A stretch of 25,628 nt of DNA from assembly GCA_023391635.1 (NCBI GenBank), contig JAEWAQ010000055.1, positions 1-25,628 of the forward strand. Reading direction: 5' to 3'. This document shows, piece by piece, positions 1 to 7,249 of this stretch. Made by a program: the position numbers and the translations under genes. The first letter of the stretch is position 1. Each line of letters begins with the position of its first letter. The stretch is from Bacillota bacterium. GTDB lineage: Bacteria > Bacillota > Bacilli > Paenibacillales > Paenibacillaceae. Below the pieces are notes generated by a model. That model saw nothing but the letters and a program-made list of their open reading frames with translations, did not search any database and had not been told where the DNA came from.

Positions 1-110
1 GTCATGGCGAGGCTCCCAACACCCGATCCCATTCCGAACTCGGCCGTGAAACGCCTCAGCGCCGATGGTACTGCGTCTCAAGACGTGGGAGAGTAGGTCG
101 CCGCCAGGTC
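1..110 (+). rRNA. rrf: 5S ribosomal RNA, 3' part
   Basis: The stretch carries the conserved core of bacterial 5S rRNA: the CCCGATCCCAT loop, CCGAACTCGG, GTGAAACGCC and the 3' GGTACTGCGTC...GTGGGAGAGTAGGTCGCCGCC arm. The sequence type is alphaproteobacterial. The first few bases of the gene lie outside the window. The 3' end at about 110 is set by pairing expectations and is uncertain by a few bases. It implies that a whole rRNA operon lies to the left. A strong terminator hairpin follows about 80 bp downstream. Confidence 0.95.
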
Positions 111-191
111 ACCACGGCACACGCCAAACCAACCCGCCCGGACAGGCCGGCCAGAACACCGTCACTTACGCCAGTCTTCACGACCACACCA

Positions 192-224
192 AAAGCCGGC
201 GCTCCCCACAGGAGCGCCGGCTTT
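192..224 (+). terminator. Rho-independent terminator after the rRNA operon
   Basis: Two perfect 14-bp arms (192-205 and 211-224) with a 5-base loop form a G+C-rich hairpin flanked by an A run on the left and a short T run on the right. It lies just after the 5S gene and probably ends the rRNA transcript. The A/T runs on both sides could let it act in both directions. The T run is short (TTTGT), so the efficiency is uncertain. Confidence 0.8.
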
Positions 225-245
225 GTCGTGTTCGGAAAGGACAAG

Positions 246-453
246 GTAAGTCGCGAGAACCAGGCGACGTTCCGCTATGGATATTGCGGGCACACGGCAA
301 ACGCCGACACGAACGCCGCACGCAACATCCTGAGGGCTGGAACACAGCCCGCGCCGAGGGCCGCCGTTGGGCGCCCGTCGAAGCGCGAACTGAAAAAGGT
401 GGCCAAGGCTCCTCTTGGAAATCCCTTGGCTTTAGCCGTGGGGAAGATGTTAA
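246..453 (+). pseudogene. TnpB (IS200/IS605 family) C-terminal remnant with right end
   Basis: Only the last part of an RNA-guided TnpB nuclease is left. The frame reads SRENQATFRYGYCGHTANAD, then TNAARNILRAG, which matches the end of the TnpB zinc finger and the following RuvC-III Asp/Asn helix. The first Cys of the second zinc-binding pair is replaced by Tyr (codon 276-278). About 70 bp beyond the coding remnant lies the element's right-end hairpin (423-442, loop TTTA), followed by GGAAGATGTTAA. In live elements this region is also the 3' end of the guide (omega/re) RNA. Nothing of the catalytic RuvC-I/II region is present, so the protein is dead. The left boundary near 246 abuts the terminator of the rRNA operon, and the right end abuts the dehydrogenase gene on the other strand. 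Confidence 0.8.
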
Positions 454-1742
454 AGCCGCCACAACTCCACGCCGTTCGGCACCGCGCCGCGGTCGAGCAG
501 CCCCTTCACGTCCATCACGAGGCCACGGCCGTCCTTCAGCAGGCCGGTGACCAGCCCCCAGCCCTCGGCCCGGTAGGCGGCGTGGGGAACGGCCAACACC
601 ACGGCGTCGGCCGGCGGCAATGCGCCGCGCGGGGTCAGCGCGAGGCCGTATTCGTGCGCGACCTCGTCGGCTGAGGCCAGAGGGTCGTGCACCGCCACGT
701 CCACGCCGAAGCTTTTCAGCTCCGCCACGATGTCCACGACGCGGGTGTTGCGGATGTCGGGCACGTCCTCCTTGAAGGTGAGCCCCAGCACCGTGACGCG
801 CAGCGGACCGGGCTGCCCGCCGCGGGCGCGCAGCAGCCGCTTAACTGTTTCCTGAGCCACGTACTGGCCCATGGTGTCGTTGATGCGCCGGCCGGCCAGG
901 ATGACCTCCGGGTTGTGGCCCAGCTGCTCGGCCCGGTGGGTCAGGTAATAGGGGTCGACGCCGATGCAGTGGCCGCCGACCAAGCCCGGCTGGAACTTCA
1001 GGAAGTTCCACTTGGTGCCGGCGGCGGCCAGCACGTCGCGGGTGTCGATGCCCAGGCGGTGGAAGATCACCGCCAGCTCGTTCATCAGCGCGATGTTGAC
1101 GTCACGCTGCGTGTTCTCGATCACCTTGGCGGCCTCCGCCACGGCGATGGAGGCGGCCTCGTGTACACCGGCCTGCACCACGCTGCCGTAAACCGCGGCG
1201 ACGAGTTCCCGCGTCGCCGGGTCAGATCCGGAGACGACCTTGGTGATCGTCTCGAACCGGTGCTCCTTGTCGCCGGGGTTGATGCGCTCCGGCGAGTAGC
1301 CGACGGTGAAGTCCCGCCCGTAGACCAAGCCCGACTCCGCCTCAAGGACCGGCACGCAGTCCATCTCGGTGGCGCCGGGATAGACGGTGGATTCGTAGAC
1401 CACCACATCGCCGCGCTTCAGGTGCCGGCCGACGGTGCGGCTGGCGGAGAGCAGCGGACGCAGATCCGGGCGCCGCGCGTCGTCGATCGGAGTCGGCACG
1501 GTGACGATGTGGAAGTCGGCTTGCGCCAAATCGGCCGGGTCGGCGGTCAGGTGCAAGCGGGCGTCCGCCAGATCCGCGTCCGGCACCTCGCCTGTGTGGT
1601 CATGCCCCTCCCTCAACGCGGCGATGCGCCGCGCGTCGATGTCGAAAGCGACGACGGGAACGCCCGTCTGGCCGAACGCGACAGCCACCGGCAGGCCGAC
1701 GTAGCCGAGTCCAATCACCGAGATGCGGCGCGAGTGAGTCAT
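450..1742 (-). CDS. UDP-N-acetylhexosamine 6-dehydrogenase (WbpA/TviB type)
   Basis: NAD-dependent nucleotide-sugar dehydrogenase of 430 residues, the usual length for the family, which oxidises C6 of a UDP-hexosamine to the uronic acid. Visible features are the N-terminal Rossmann loop GLGYVGLPVA (11-20), ESTVYPGATE (117-126), YSPERINPGD (149-158, typical of UDP-GlcNAc/GalNAc dehydrogenases rather than UDP-Glc enzymes), the dimerisation helix with AAKVIENTQRD (204-214), the catalytic Cys259 in GGHCIGVDPYYL, and LGLTFKEDVPDIRNTR in the UDP-binding domain. It is the last gene of the minus-strand cluster, and a 214-bp gap separates it from the methyltransferase upstream. G+C is very high compared with that neighbour. 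The TAA stop (450-452) lies inside the terminal bases of the TnpB-element right end, so the element inserted exactly at the gene's end. The substrate epimer (Glc or Gal) cannot be decided from sequence. Confidence 0.93.
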   Translation of the reverse strand: MTHSRRISVIGLGYVGLPVAVAFGQTGVPVVAFDIDARRIAALREGHDHTGEVPDADLADARLHLTADPADLAQADFHIVTVPTPIDDARRPDLRPLLSASRTVGRHLKRGDVVVYESTVYPGATEMDCVPVLEAESGLVYGRDFTVGYSPERINPGDKEHRFETITKVVSGSDPATRELVAAVYGSVVQAGVHEAASIAVAEAAKVIENTQRDVNIALMNELAVIFHRLGIDTRDVLAAAGTKWNFLKFQPGLVGGHCIGVDPYYLTHRAEQLGHNPEVILAGRRINDTMGQYVAQETVKRLLRARGGQPGPLRVTVLGLTFKEDVPDIRNTRVVDIVAELKSFGVDVAVHDPLASADEVAHEYGLALTPRGALPPADAVVLAVPHAAYRAEGWGLVTGLLKDGRGLVMDVKGLLDRGAVPNGVELWRL

Positions 1743-1956
1743 AGCAGGAAAGCTTCCTTAAGGAGCACCAAAGAGAGCAAAGCAACCGTCAACGTGTCCG
1801 GGATGCAGCGCCGATTGATGATTGGGCGCCTCGCCAAACAGCCGACAAGCCACATCGCTTTGCGGTTGGCATTATGCACTGCCGGGCGTCAACATCACCG
1901 CAACGATATCAGCGCCCGACACGGATTTCATTTCGCGATGCACCCAGGTGGTGCGC
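1743..1956. other. Intergenic gap before the dehydrogenase gene
   Basis: This 214-bp gap lies between two minus-strand genes. It contains the small palindromic patch around 1748-1764 next to the dehydrogenase start, with AAGGAAG upstream of the ATG on the minus strand as the likely ribosome site. I see no convincing promoter or gene. The gap marks the step from high-G+C sequence to the A+T-rich methyltransferase gene. Confidence 0.4.
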
Positions 1957-2856
1957 TTACTTCTTTTTCCCCAAGACATGCCATCCACAATTGTGTGGTT
2001 CGTGTTTGTTGAGAACTACAATATCTTCGAATCCCGCCTTGCGATACCAATCCGTCACGACTTCCTCAGGAATAGTCCAATTGTAGAAGGTGTTCAGCAT
2101 ATCAAGAAGATTGATGGCGTTTTCAGGAACATCGGAAAGTTTATAGGCAAACGCCAGCTTTTCTTCGTTGCTATGCGCCTCTTGATGGAAACGTCGACGC
2201 GCATTCAGAACAAACTCTGATGAGTGATAGGTCGGCGCATAAACCATCGTGTAGAAATGGCCGCCCGGCCGCACTGTTGATGCCACGTTGCGGAATGCCA
2301 AGTAAGGATCATGAGTGCACATGAGGACGCCCCAGCACAGCGTGAAATCAAAAGCGCTCTGCAGGTTTGGCTTTTTCTCGAGGATATCAAAAAGGTTCAA
2401 TTCATCGACATCGTCGTTGATACGCCGTGTCGACAAAAGCCCATGTTGCGAGACGTCCGTTGACTTGACCTTTGCTCCCAGCGCCATCAAGGTCTTAGTC
2501 CACCGGCCGGCTCCGCAGCCGACATCCAGGCAGTGTTTGCCAGCGAAGAAATCAATCGAGAACTTTGGTTCGAGGAACAGCCGCCCCCCAATATCGCGGT
2601 TTTTGTCGGGGCGCGTTTCTCCCTTGCGGGACGCAAGATAACTGCTCACGCCAGTCAGCTCGTAAATCCGGTCGTCGATAAAATCGTCGGATATTTCGAC
2701 GCCGGTATGATCACAAAAGCCGACCGTTCGCTCCAGGAACAAGCGCCACTGATCGTCAAACTGGACGTCATAGGGAATCGGCTCGTACAGGCCGCTGAAC
2801 TCATCAGACCAGACGACGCGGTTGTCATCAAAATGCGGATTGCGCGGGGTGGACAT
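1957..2856 (-). CDS. Class I SAM-dependent methyltransferase
   Basis: This 299-residue protein has a class I methyltransferase core in its middle: motif I LDVGCGAGRWTK (110-121), the acidic residue D134 after strand 2, a motif II-like stretch FDFTLCWGVLMCTHD (169-183), and RPGGHFY (196-202) of motif III. The roughly 100-residue N-terminal part and the last 90 residues, rich in aromatic residues, probably form the substrate pocket and have no motif I recognise. CGGAG lies 8 bases before the ATG. The gene is separated by 26 bp from the TylF-type gene upstream, so they are probably co-transcribed. It is the most A+T-rich gene in the cluster: 54 of 120 bases are G or C at 2101-2220. A role in methylating a sugar of the glycan is inferred from context only. 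No acceptor can be named. Confidence 0.85.
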   Translation of the reverse strand: MSTPRNPHFDDNRVVWSDEFSGLYEPIPYDVQFDDQWRLFLERTVGFCDHTGVEISDDFIDDRIYELTGVSSYLASRKGETRPDKNRDIGGRLFLEPKFSIDFFAGKHCLDVGCGAGRWTKTLMALGAKVKSTDVSQHGLLSTRRINDDVDELNLFDILEKKPNLQSAFDFTLCWGVLMCTHDPYLAFRNVASTVRPGGHFYTMVYAPTYHSSEFVLNARRRFHQEAHSNEEKLAFAYKLSDVPENAINLLDMLNTFYNWTIPEEVVTDWYRKAGFEDIVVLNKHEPHNCGWHVLGKKK

Positions 2857-2882
2857 CTCGGAGCTCCGTGAGGGCGGGAGTG

Positions 2883-3941
2883 TTATCGCTTGATGATGAA
2901 GGCGCCGCCAGACGGCAAGTTTACGATGGCTTCCGGCCGATCGGCAAACCAGGTGTCCATCGCCTTGGTCGCGCCGGGGCAGGTCGCAAAGCCGTAATCA
3001 TCGCACACCAGAAGCCCGCCAGGCGCCAGCCGCGGATAGAAGAACTCCAGGGATTGCCACGTCGGTTCGTACAGGTCGACGTCGATGTGCACAAAGGCGA
3101 ATTGCCGGTCGGCAACTTCAGGGAATCGCTCTGGGATCCAGCCCGCGTGGAGATGCACCCCAGAGAAGCCGGTCAGGTTGCGTTGCACCACCTCAATCCC
3201 GACCGCCAAGTCGCCCTCTCGCCAGCACGCTCCGTCCTCCTGCGTGGGAGGCGACAGACCCTGGAAGGAGTCGAACAGGTGGAGGTCGCGGGGTTGACCA
3301 CGTTCGTGAATGAAATGTGCCAAGTGGATTGCGCTAGCACCGGCATGGACACCGCATTCCGCAAAGGCGCCTGGCACGCCATCCGTCAGCTTCGCCAACT
3401 CCTTGAGCGCATAGCGTCGATCGAACACCATGGCGCTGTCCCCGGAGGACCGGAATTGAGCAACCCGATCTAGGAAAGGCTCGTCCGATTCCATCCGGCG
3501 CCCATGATCCGGGATCAGGAATTGGGGGTCGACAGCCATCGCGAAGCGGCGAATGCAGTGATGCAGGGCCACTCGGTCGTCTGGAGCGACATCGGACAGG
3601 GAGGCGGAAATGCCGAAAAGCCGGGCGAGGCGCTCGTCGGGCTCCGCCAGGATATGGTAGACGCGACCGTTCTGCCGTGGGTCTGAGTTATCAGAGGCGG
3701 AAAACCAGAGCTCGCTACCCCAGTGGCTGTAGCGCCCCATGCCGTCGCTCCGAATCGATTCATGCGGCGCATGACCAGGCCCGAGTTCCTGCCCGTTCTC
3801 GAACAGGCGCAGGCCTGACCCGGTCGGCCACTCGACACTATCCGGCGGGCCGACCAAAGCCGGCAGGGGGGCCCGCCATCCGTGGCCGGAGTCCTCGAAA
3901 AAGCGCGTGAGCTGCACCAGCCGAGCGGAAGGCTTGATCAT
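2883..3941 (-). CDS. TylF/MycF-type O-methyltransferase with extra N-terminal domain
   Basis: The C-terminal half (about 170-352) matches macrocin-O-methyltransferase (TylF) proteins, metal-dependent enzymes that methylate sugar hydroxyls. Seen are AECGVHAGASA (194-204, SAM loop), HLFDSFQGLS (221-230), the metal-binding strand HIDVDLYEPTW (285-295), GGLLVCDDYG (308-317) and the ending SGGAFIIK. The first 165 residues are not part of TylF. They contain the pattern LFENGQELGP, GRYSHWGSELWFSASDNSDP and NGRVY (46-95), a stretch that looks like an independent domain fused to glycan-modifying enzymes. The ribosome site before the ATG is weak. The gene is followed 26 bp later by the second methyltransferase and preceded by a small ORF. 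It probably methylates a sugar in the glycan made by the cluster, and the target is unknown. Confidence 0.88.
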   Translation of the reverse strand: MIKPSARLVQLTRFFEDSGHGWRAPLPALVGPPDSVEWPTGSGLRLFENGQELGPGHAPHESIRSDGMGRYSHWGSELWFSASDNSDPRQNGRVYHILAEPDERLARLFGISASLSDVAPDDRVALHHCIRRFAMAVDPQFLIPDHGRRMESDEPFLDRVAQFRSSGDSAMVFDRRYALKELAKLTDGVPGAFAECGVHAGASAIHLAHFIHERGQPRDLHLFDSFQGLSPPTQEDGACWREGDLAVGIEVVQRNLTGFSGVHLHAGWIPERFPEVADRQFAFVHIDVDLYEPTWQSLEFFYPRLAPGGLLVCDDYGFATCPGATKAMDTWFADRPEAIVNLPSGGAFIIKR

Positions 3942-3956
3942 GGTTGGTTGAGGTCC

Positions 3957-4148
3957 TTACTGCATCGCATAAACAAAGGGCGATGCGCGTTCGGACCGCA
4001 CTCCATCTTCCCGCCGACCGCAAGCCAAAAAATGCTCCATCATATGCGTGAAGTAAAACGATGAATGTGGAAGGTCGCGTGCGATGCTCTCCGCTCGACA
4101 CGCGGAGAACAAATCCAGCAACTCCCCTTCTTCAGGCATTTTCCCCAT
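3957..4148 (-). CDS. Small hypothetical protein (63 residues)
   Basis: The open frame starts at ATG 4148 and reads MGKMPEEGELLDLF..., ending ...SPFVYAMQ. CGGAGA sits about 7 bases before this ATG, a good ribosome site. An ATG two codons further upstream (4154) is too close to it. The frame begins 14 bp after the SGNH gene stop and ends 15 bp before the TylF-type gene, so it fits the operon layout exactly. The product is soluble, with a helical N-terminal half and a Cys, His and Met-rich middle. I do not recognise a family. It may be a real small operon member or the remnant of a longer gene. Confidence 0.45.
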   Translation of the reverse strand: MGKMPEEGELLDLFSACRAESIARDLPHSSFYFTHMMEHFLACGRREDGVRSERASPFVYAMQ

Positions 4149-4162
4149 AAACATTCTCCGGA

Positions 4163-5422
4163 TTATGATTTGGTTGCCGTAGGGTGTTCCAAGTCCAAAA
4201 GAACTTCAACATAGTACCTTGCCAGCAGATCGTCACCATCGGCGTTCAGGTGCACCATGTCCGCCATGACGGTGTTTTCCGCACCCAGGGACCCGAAGCG
4301 TTCATCGAAATCGACGGCGTGGTCGGCTCCCATGCTGGCCAAGCGCGGGCGCAGCAAGTCGAACATCGCCCGCACCACGCGGAATTCGTGTGCATAGGCG
4401 ATGGGGCCATCGTTCTTGCCGTAAATCCGCGACCGCTCCGCAGGCGACAGAGCGCTTTTGCTCCAGGCAAACGGCTGAGTGGCCCAGATGAACCGACTGC
4501 CAAAAGCCCGGCAGAGGGTCATGAACTCGCGCTTCCGACGCACATAGGCCTTCAACATAAGGCCCGGAGAGGTGTCGGTCGGCTGCCCAATCGGCCCACC
4601 GAGGTTGGGATCCTTGTCGAAGTCCGGCTGATGCAGCATCGCCGCCCACAGTTCCAGTTGCTGCTGGTAGGTGATCGCATGGTTCTCCAAAAGCCAAGGA
4701 TCGGACGTGCATGAGTAAAAAAGGTCGTTCACCCCGTCATGGGCGATCACATAATCCGGCCTCAACGCGGCGGCGAACAGCATGAACTGCTGGATGGAGT
4801 TCAGAACCACCGCCCCAGGGACGCCAAAATTCAGAACGGTGTAAGACCGATTGCTGCCAGCCTGCTTGGCATGGGCGTTGAGTTCCCGCTCAAGCACGGC
4901 CGGGAAGGATTGCTCATACGTGGTGCAGATGCTCCAGACCGTTGACCCGCCGAAGCAGGCGATGACGCGATGGTCGGGGTTCCGGTTCTCGAGGGCTCGC
5001 AAGTCGGCCATGATGCGATGGCCGAAGGCATTGATCGGGCCGAGCCCGACCAGCCGGTACAAATAGCCGTATGGAAAATAATGGAAACAGGCGAAATCCA
5101 GGTCGCCACGGCCACGTGGGCCGTTGCGATTGAAGGGGTGCGTTTCCAGATCGGGATAATCGTCCAGACTAACGGCAACGCCTTTTGCGGGCAGAACCTG
5201 GCCAACGCTGGTCACCCGGACGCATCGGTGCGGGTCACTATCCAACGTCCTGTCGTCTTCTGCGAAACAGGCAATCCGCTCGTACTGGCTAAGATCGCGG
5301 GCCTCTTCCAACGTCAGCACATCGATCGTTGCGTTGGGAAACCGGGTGCGCAGTCCTGAAAGCCTCTGGTTTAGGGCCTCTTGACCAGAGGGATTCACGG
5401 GCACGATCAGCGCGATATTCAT
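4163..5422 (-). CDS. SGNH/GDSL-type hydrolase or acyltransferase
   Basis: Start chosen at ATG 5422 (MNIALIVPVN), giving 419 residues. The longer frame from 5509 would run into the carbamoyltransferase gene. SGNH blocks are visible: block I ACFGGSTVW with the likely nucleophile Ser160, block II LNFGVPGA (Gly in 197-204), block III AHDGVND with Asn232, and block V ADMVHLNADG with the Asp388/His391 pair. The N-terminal 150 residues are a separate domain that begins like a Rossmann fold and ends in INAFGHRIM, the linker type often seen before SGNH domains. There is no signal peptide, so it is probably cytoplasmic. Family members remove or transfer acyl groups (often acetyl) on sugars. Which of these applies, and on what, is open. 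Confidence 0.8.
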   Translation of the reverse strand: MNIALIVPVNPSGQEALNQRLSGLRTRFPNATIDVLTLEEARDLSQYERIACFAEDDRTLDSDPHRCVRVTSVGQVLPAKGVAVSLDDYPDLETHPFNRNGPRGRGDLDFACFHYFPYGYLYRLVGLGPINAFGHRIMADLRALENRNPDHRVIACFGGSTVWSICTTYEQSFPAVLERELNAHAKQAGSNRSYTVLNFGVPGAVVLNSIQQFMLFAAALRPDYVIAHDGVNDLFYSCTSDPWLLENHAITYQQQLELWAAMLHQPDFDKDPNLGGPIGQPTDTSPGLMLKAYVRRKREFMTLCRAFGSRFIWATQPFAWSKSALSPAERSRIYGKNDGPIAYAHEFRVVRAMFDLLRPRLASMGADHAVDFDERFGSLGAENTVMADMVHLNADGDDLLARYYVEVLLDLEHPTATKS

Positions 5423-5450
5423 GATGGCTTTCGGCGTTGGAGAGGCTGGG

Positions 5451-7238
5451 TCAGAGCTGGAGAGCCTTGGACAGTATCCGGTTTTCGATGCAGAGATAGT
5501 CCAGCCCACTGGTCGCGAACGTCTTCACCGCGTCCGCCGGGCTCTCGACAATCGGCTCGCCGTTCAGGTTGAAGGAGGTGTTGAGAAGAATTGGAACGCC
5601 TGTGCGGCGCTCCACGGCGCTTAGCAGGCTATAGAAGCGTGGGCTATGCCGGTGATGAACGATTTGGACCCTGGCCGTTCCGTCCACATGGGTGATGGCC
5701 GGAAGCCGGGATGCCCATTCGCGACGTACCGGGTGGACAGCCAGCATGAAGTTCTCCGGCCGGCTCTGGTCAACCGAGCCGGGAAACTCAAAGAATTCGG
5801 CAACCCGATCCCCGTGGATAGCAGGGGCAAAAGGCCGGAACGGCTCGCGGAACTTGACCTTTTCATTGACGATCCGCTGCATGTCGGAGCGACGCGGATC
5901 CGCCAGGATGCTGCGCTGCCCGAGCGACCGCGGTCCCCACTCCGACCTTCCGTCGAACCATCCGACAACGTGGCCGGCCGCGATTAGTTCGGCGACATTG
6001 TTCAGGAACAGGTCGTCATCCTCGGTAGCGAGCAGGATGTCGAACCCCGACCGCGCGAGCGCGTGGTCAACTGCGTGTCGGCCATAGCGGGGACCAAGCG
6101 CCGCCGTATTCACGGAACTCATCCGGGGGCCGTTCAAGGTATGATGCCAATGGTAGGCTGCGGCGCCCAGGCTTCCTCCGGCATCCCCTGCGGCGGGCTG
6201 AACATACAGAGACAGTCCATCGTCGCGCAGAAGACGGCCATTGGCCAAAGAATTGAGAGCCACGCCGCCCGCCATGCAAACGCGGTCTGTCCCCATTTCG
6301 CGCACTGCCGACGTTACGACGTGGCGGATGACCTCTTCGGTGACAGCCTGCACACTTGCGGCCAAGTCGGCATAACGCTGCGACTGCTCCAGAAGCTCGG
6401 GTTGGGCCACCTCTGGAACACTGCTGGGCATGTGGTTCAGACTGACCGAAAACGGGGCTCCCGGAACCCGCGGTGAGCCGAAGGTCTGCACCAAGCCGTT
6501 GCGGTAGGGGTGTTTCTCTGGGACGGCGAACTCAAACCAATCCTGGTCCAGGCTAAACCGACCATCCGGATGAAACGTGAACAACTCGAGCAGCTTATCC
6601 TTCCAAATTGGCCGTCCGAAGGCGGCCATGCCCATGACCTTGTATTCCCCTTCGTTGACGGTGAAACCGAGAAAAGCTGTGAATGCGCTATAGAAGAGGC
6701 CGATAGAATGCGGCAGATCGATGGACCGCTTCCGTTCCAGCCGGGTGCCGCTGCCCCAAGAAATGCTGGCTGTTTCATACTCGCCAACACCATCAAGCGT
6801 GACCACCGCGGCTTGGTCGAAGGGTGATGGGAAAAACGCCGACGCCGCATGGGAAGCGTGGTGAGGCGTCGTCACGATGCGATCCAACGGAATCGACAGA
6901 TGCTTTGCGAGGCGCTCACGCACCTGAAAGCGGCCGCCTTGGATCCAGCGTGTGACGGCCTCGTCGAGGTATTGAGAAGACGCCGGGAAGTTGTTGATCG
7001 ATGCCTGCACTATTCGATCAAACTTGACCAACGGCTCCTCGTAATAAGCAACGAGAGACAAGGCATCCGCCGCAATTCCCGCGCTCGACAAGCAGAAGTC
7101 AATCGCCTCGGCCGGGAAGCCGGCGTCGTTCTTGACACGGGAAAACCGCTCCTGCTGCGCAGCGGCAACGACTTGGCCATCGCTGATGATCGCGGCGGCA
7201 GCGTCATGAAAGCCATACGAAACGCCGAGGACATGCAT
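5451..7238 (-). CDS. Carbamoyltransferase, NodU/CmcH/TobZ family
   Basis: Full-length (595 residues) O-carbamoyltransferase, which transfers a carbamoyl group from carbamoyl phosphate, via carbamoyl-adenylate, to a sugar hydroxyl. The N-terminal Kae1-like domain shows SYGFHDAAAAI (7-17), the metal-binding HHASHAASAF (126-135), TLDGVGEYE (147-155) and MAGGVALNSLANG. The C-terminal YrdC-like part shows DGRSEWGPRSLGQRSI, the near-terminal LNTSFNLNGEPIVESPADA, and the ending GLDYLCIEN. GAAGG lies 8 bases before ATG 7238 and overlaps the end of the preceding GT gene (11-bp spacing), so the two are tightly coupled. In Nod factors and aminoglycosides this family adds a carbamoyl group that changes recognition. 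Here the target is most likely a sugar of the cluster's glycan. Confidence 0.95.
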   Translation of the reverse strand: MHVLGVSYGFHDAAAAIISDGQVVAAAQQERFSRVKNDAGFPAEAIDFCLSSAGIAADALSLVAYYEEPLVKFDRIVQASINNFPASSQYLDEAVTRWIQGGRFQVRERLAKHLSIPLDRIVTTPHHASHAASAFFPSPFDQAAVVTLDGVGEYETASISWGSGTRLERKRSIDLPHSIGLFYSAFTAFLGFTVNEGEYKVMGMAAFGRPIWKDKLLELFTFHPDGRFSLDQDWFEFAVPEKHPYRNGLVQTFGSPRVPGAPFSVSLNHMPSSVPEVAQPELLEQSQRYADLAASVQAVTEEVIRHVVTSAVREMGTDRVCMAGGVALNSLANGRLLRDDGLSLYVQPAAGDAGGSLGAAAYHWHHTLNGPRMSSVNTAALGPRYGRHAVDHALARSGFDILLATEDDDLFLNNVAELIAAGHVVGWFDGRSEWGPRSLGQRSILADPRRSDMQRIVNEKVKFREPFRPFAPAIHGDRVAEFFEFPGSVDQSRPENFMLAVHPVRREWASRLPAITHVDGTARVQIVHHRHSPRFYSLLSAVERRTGVPILLNTSFNLNGEPIVESPADAVKTFATSGLDYLCIENRILSKALQL

Positions 7239-7249
7239 TCAAGTCACCT

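Noticed and set aside
687..2012. Long plus-strand open frame of 441 codons
   Set aside because: It is antisense to the dehydrogenase gene, which has full family motifs. The frame is a high-G+C shadow without any recognisable motif.
5423..5509. Upstream start for the SGNH protein
   Set aside because: It would overlap the carbamoyltransferase gene by 59 bp, while ATG 5422 opens a Rossmann-like strand in the right place.
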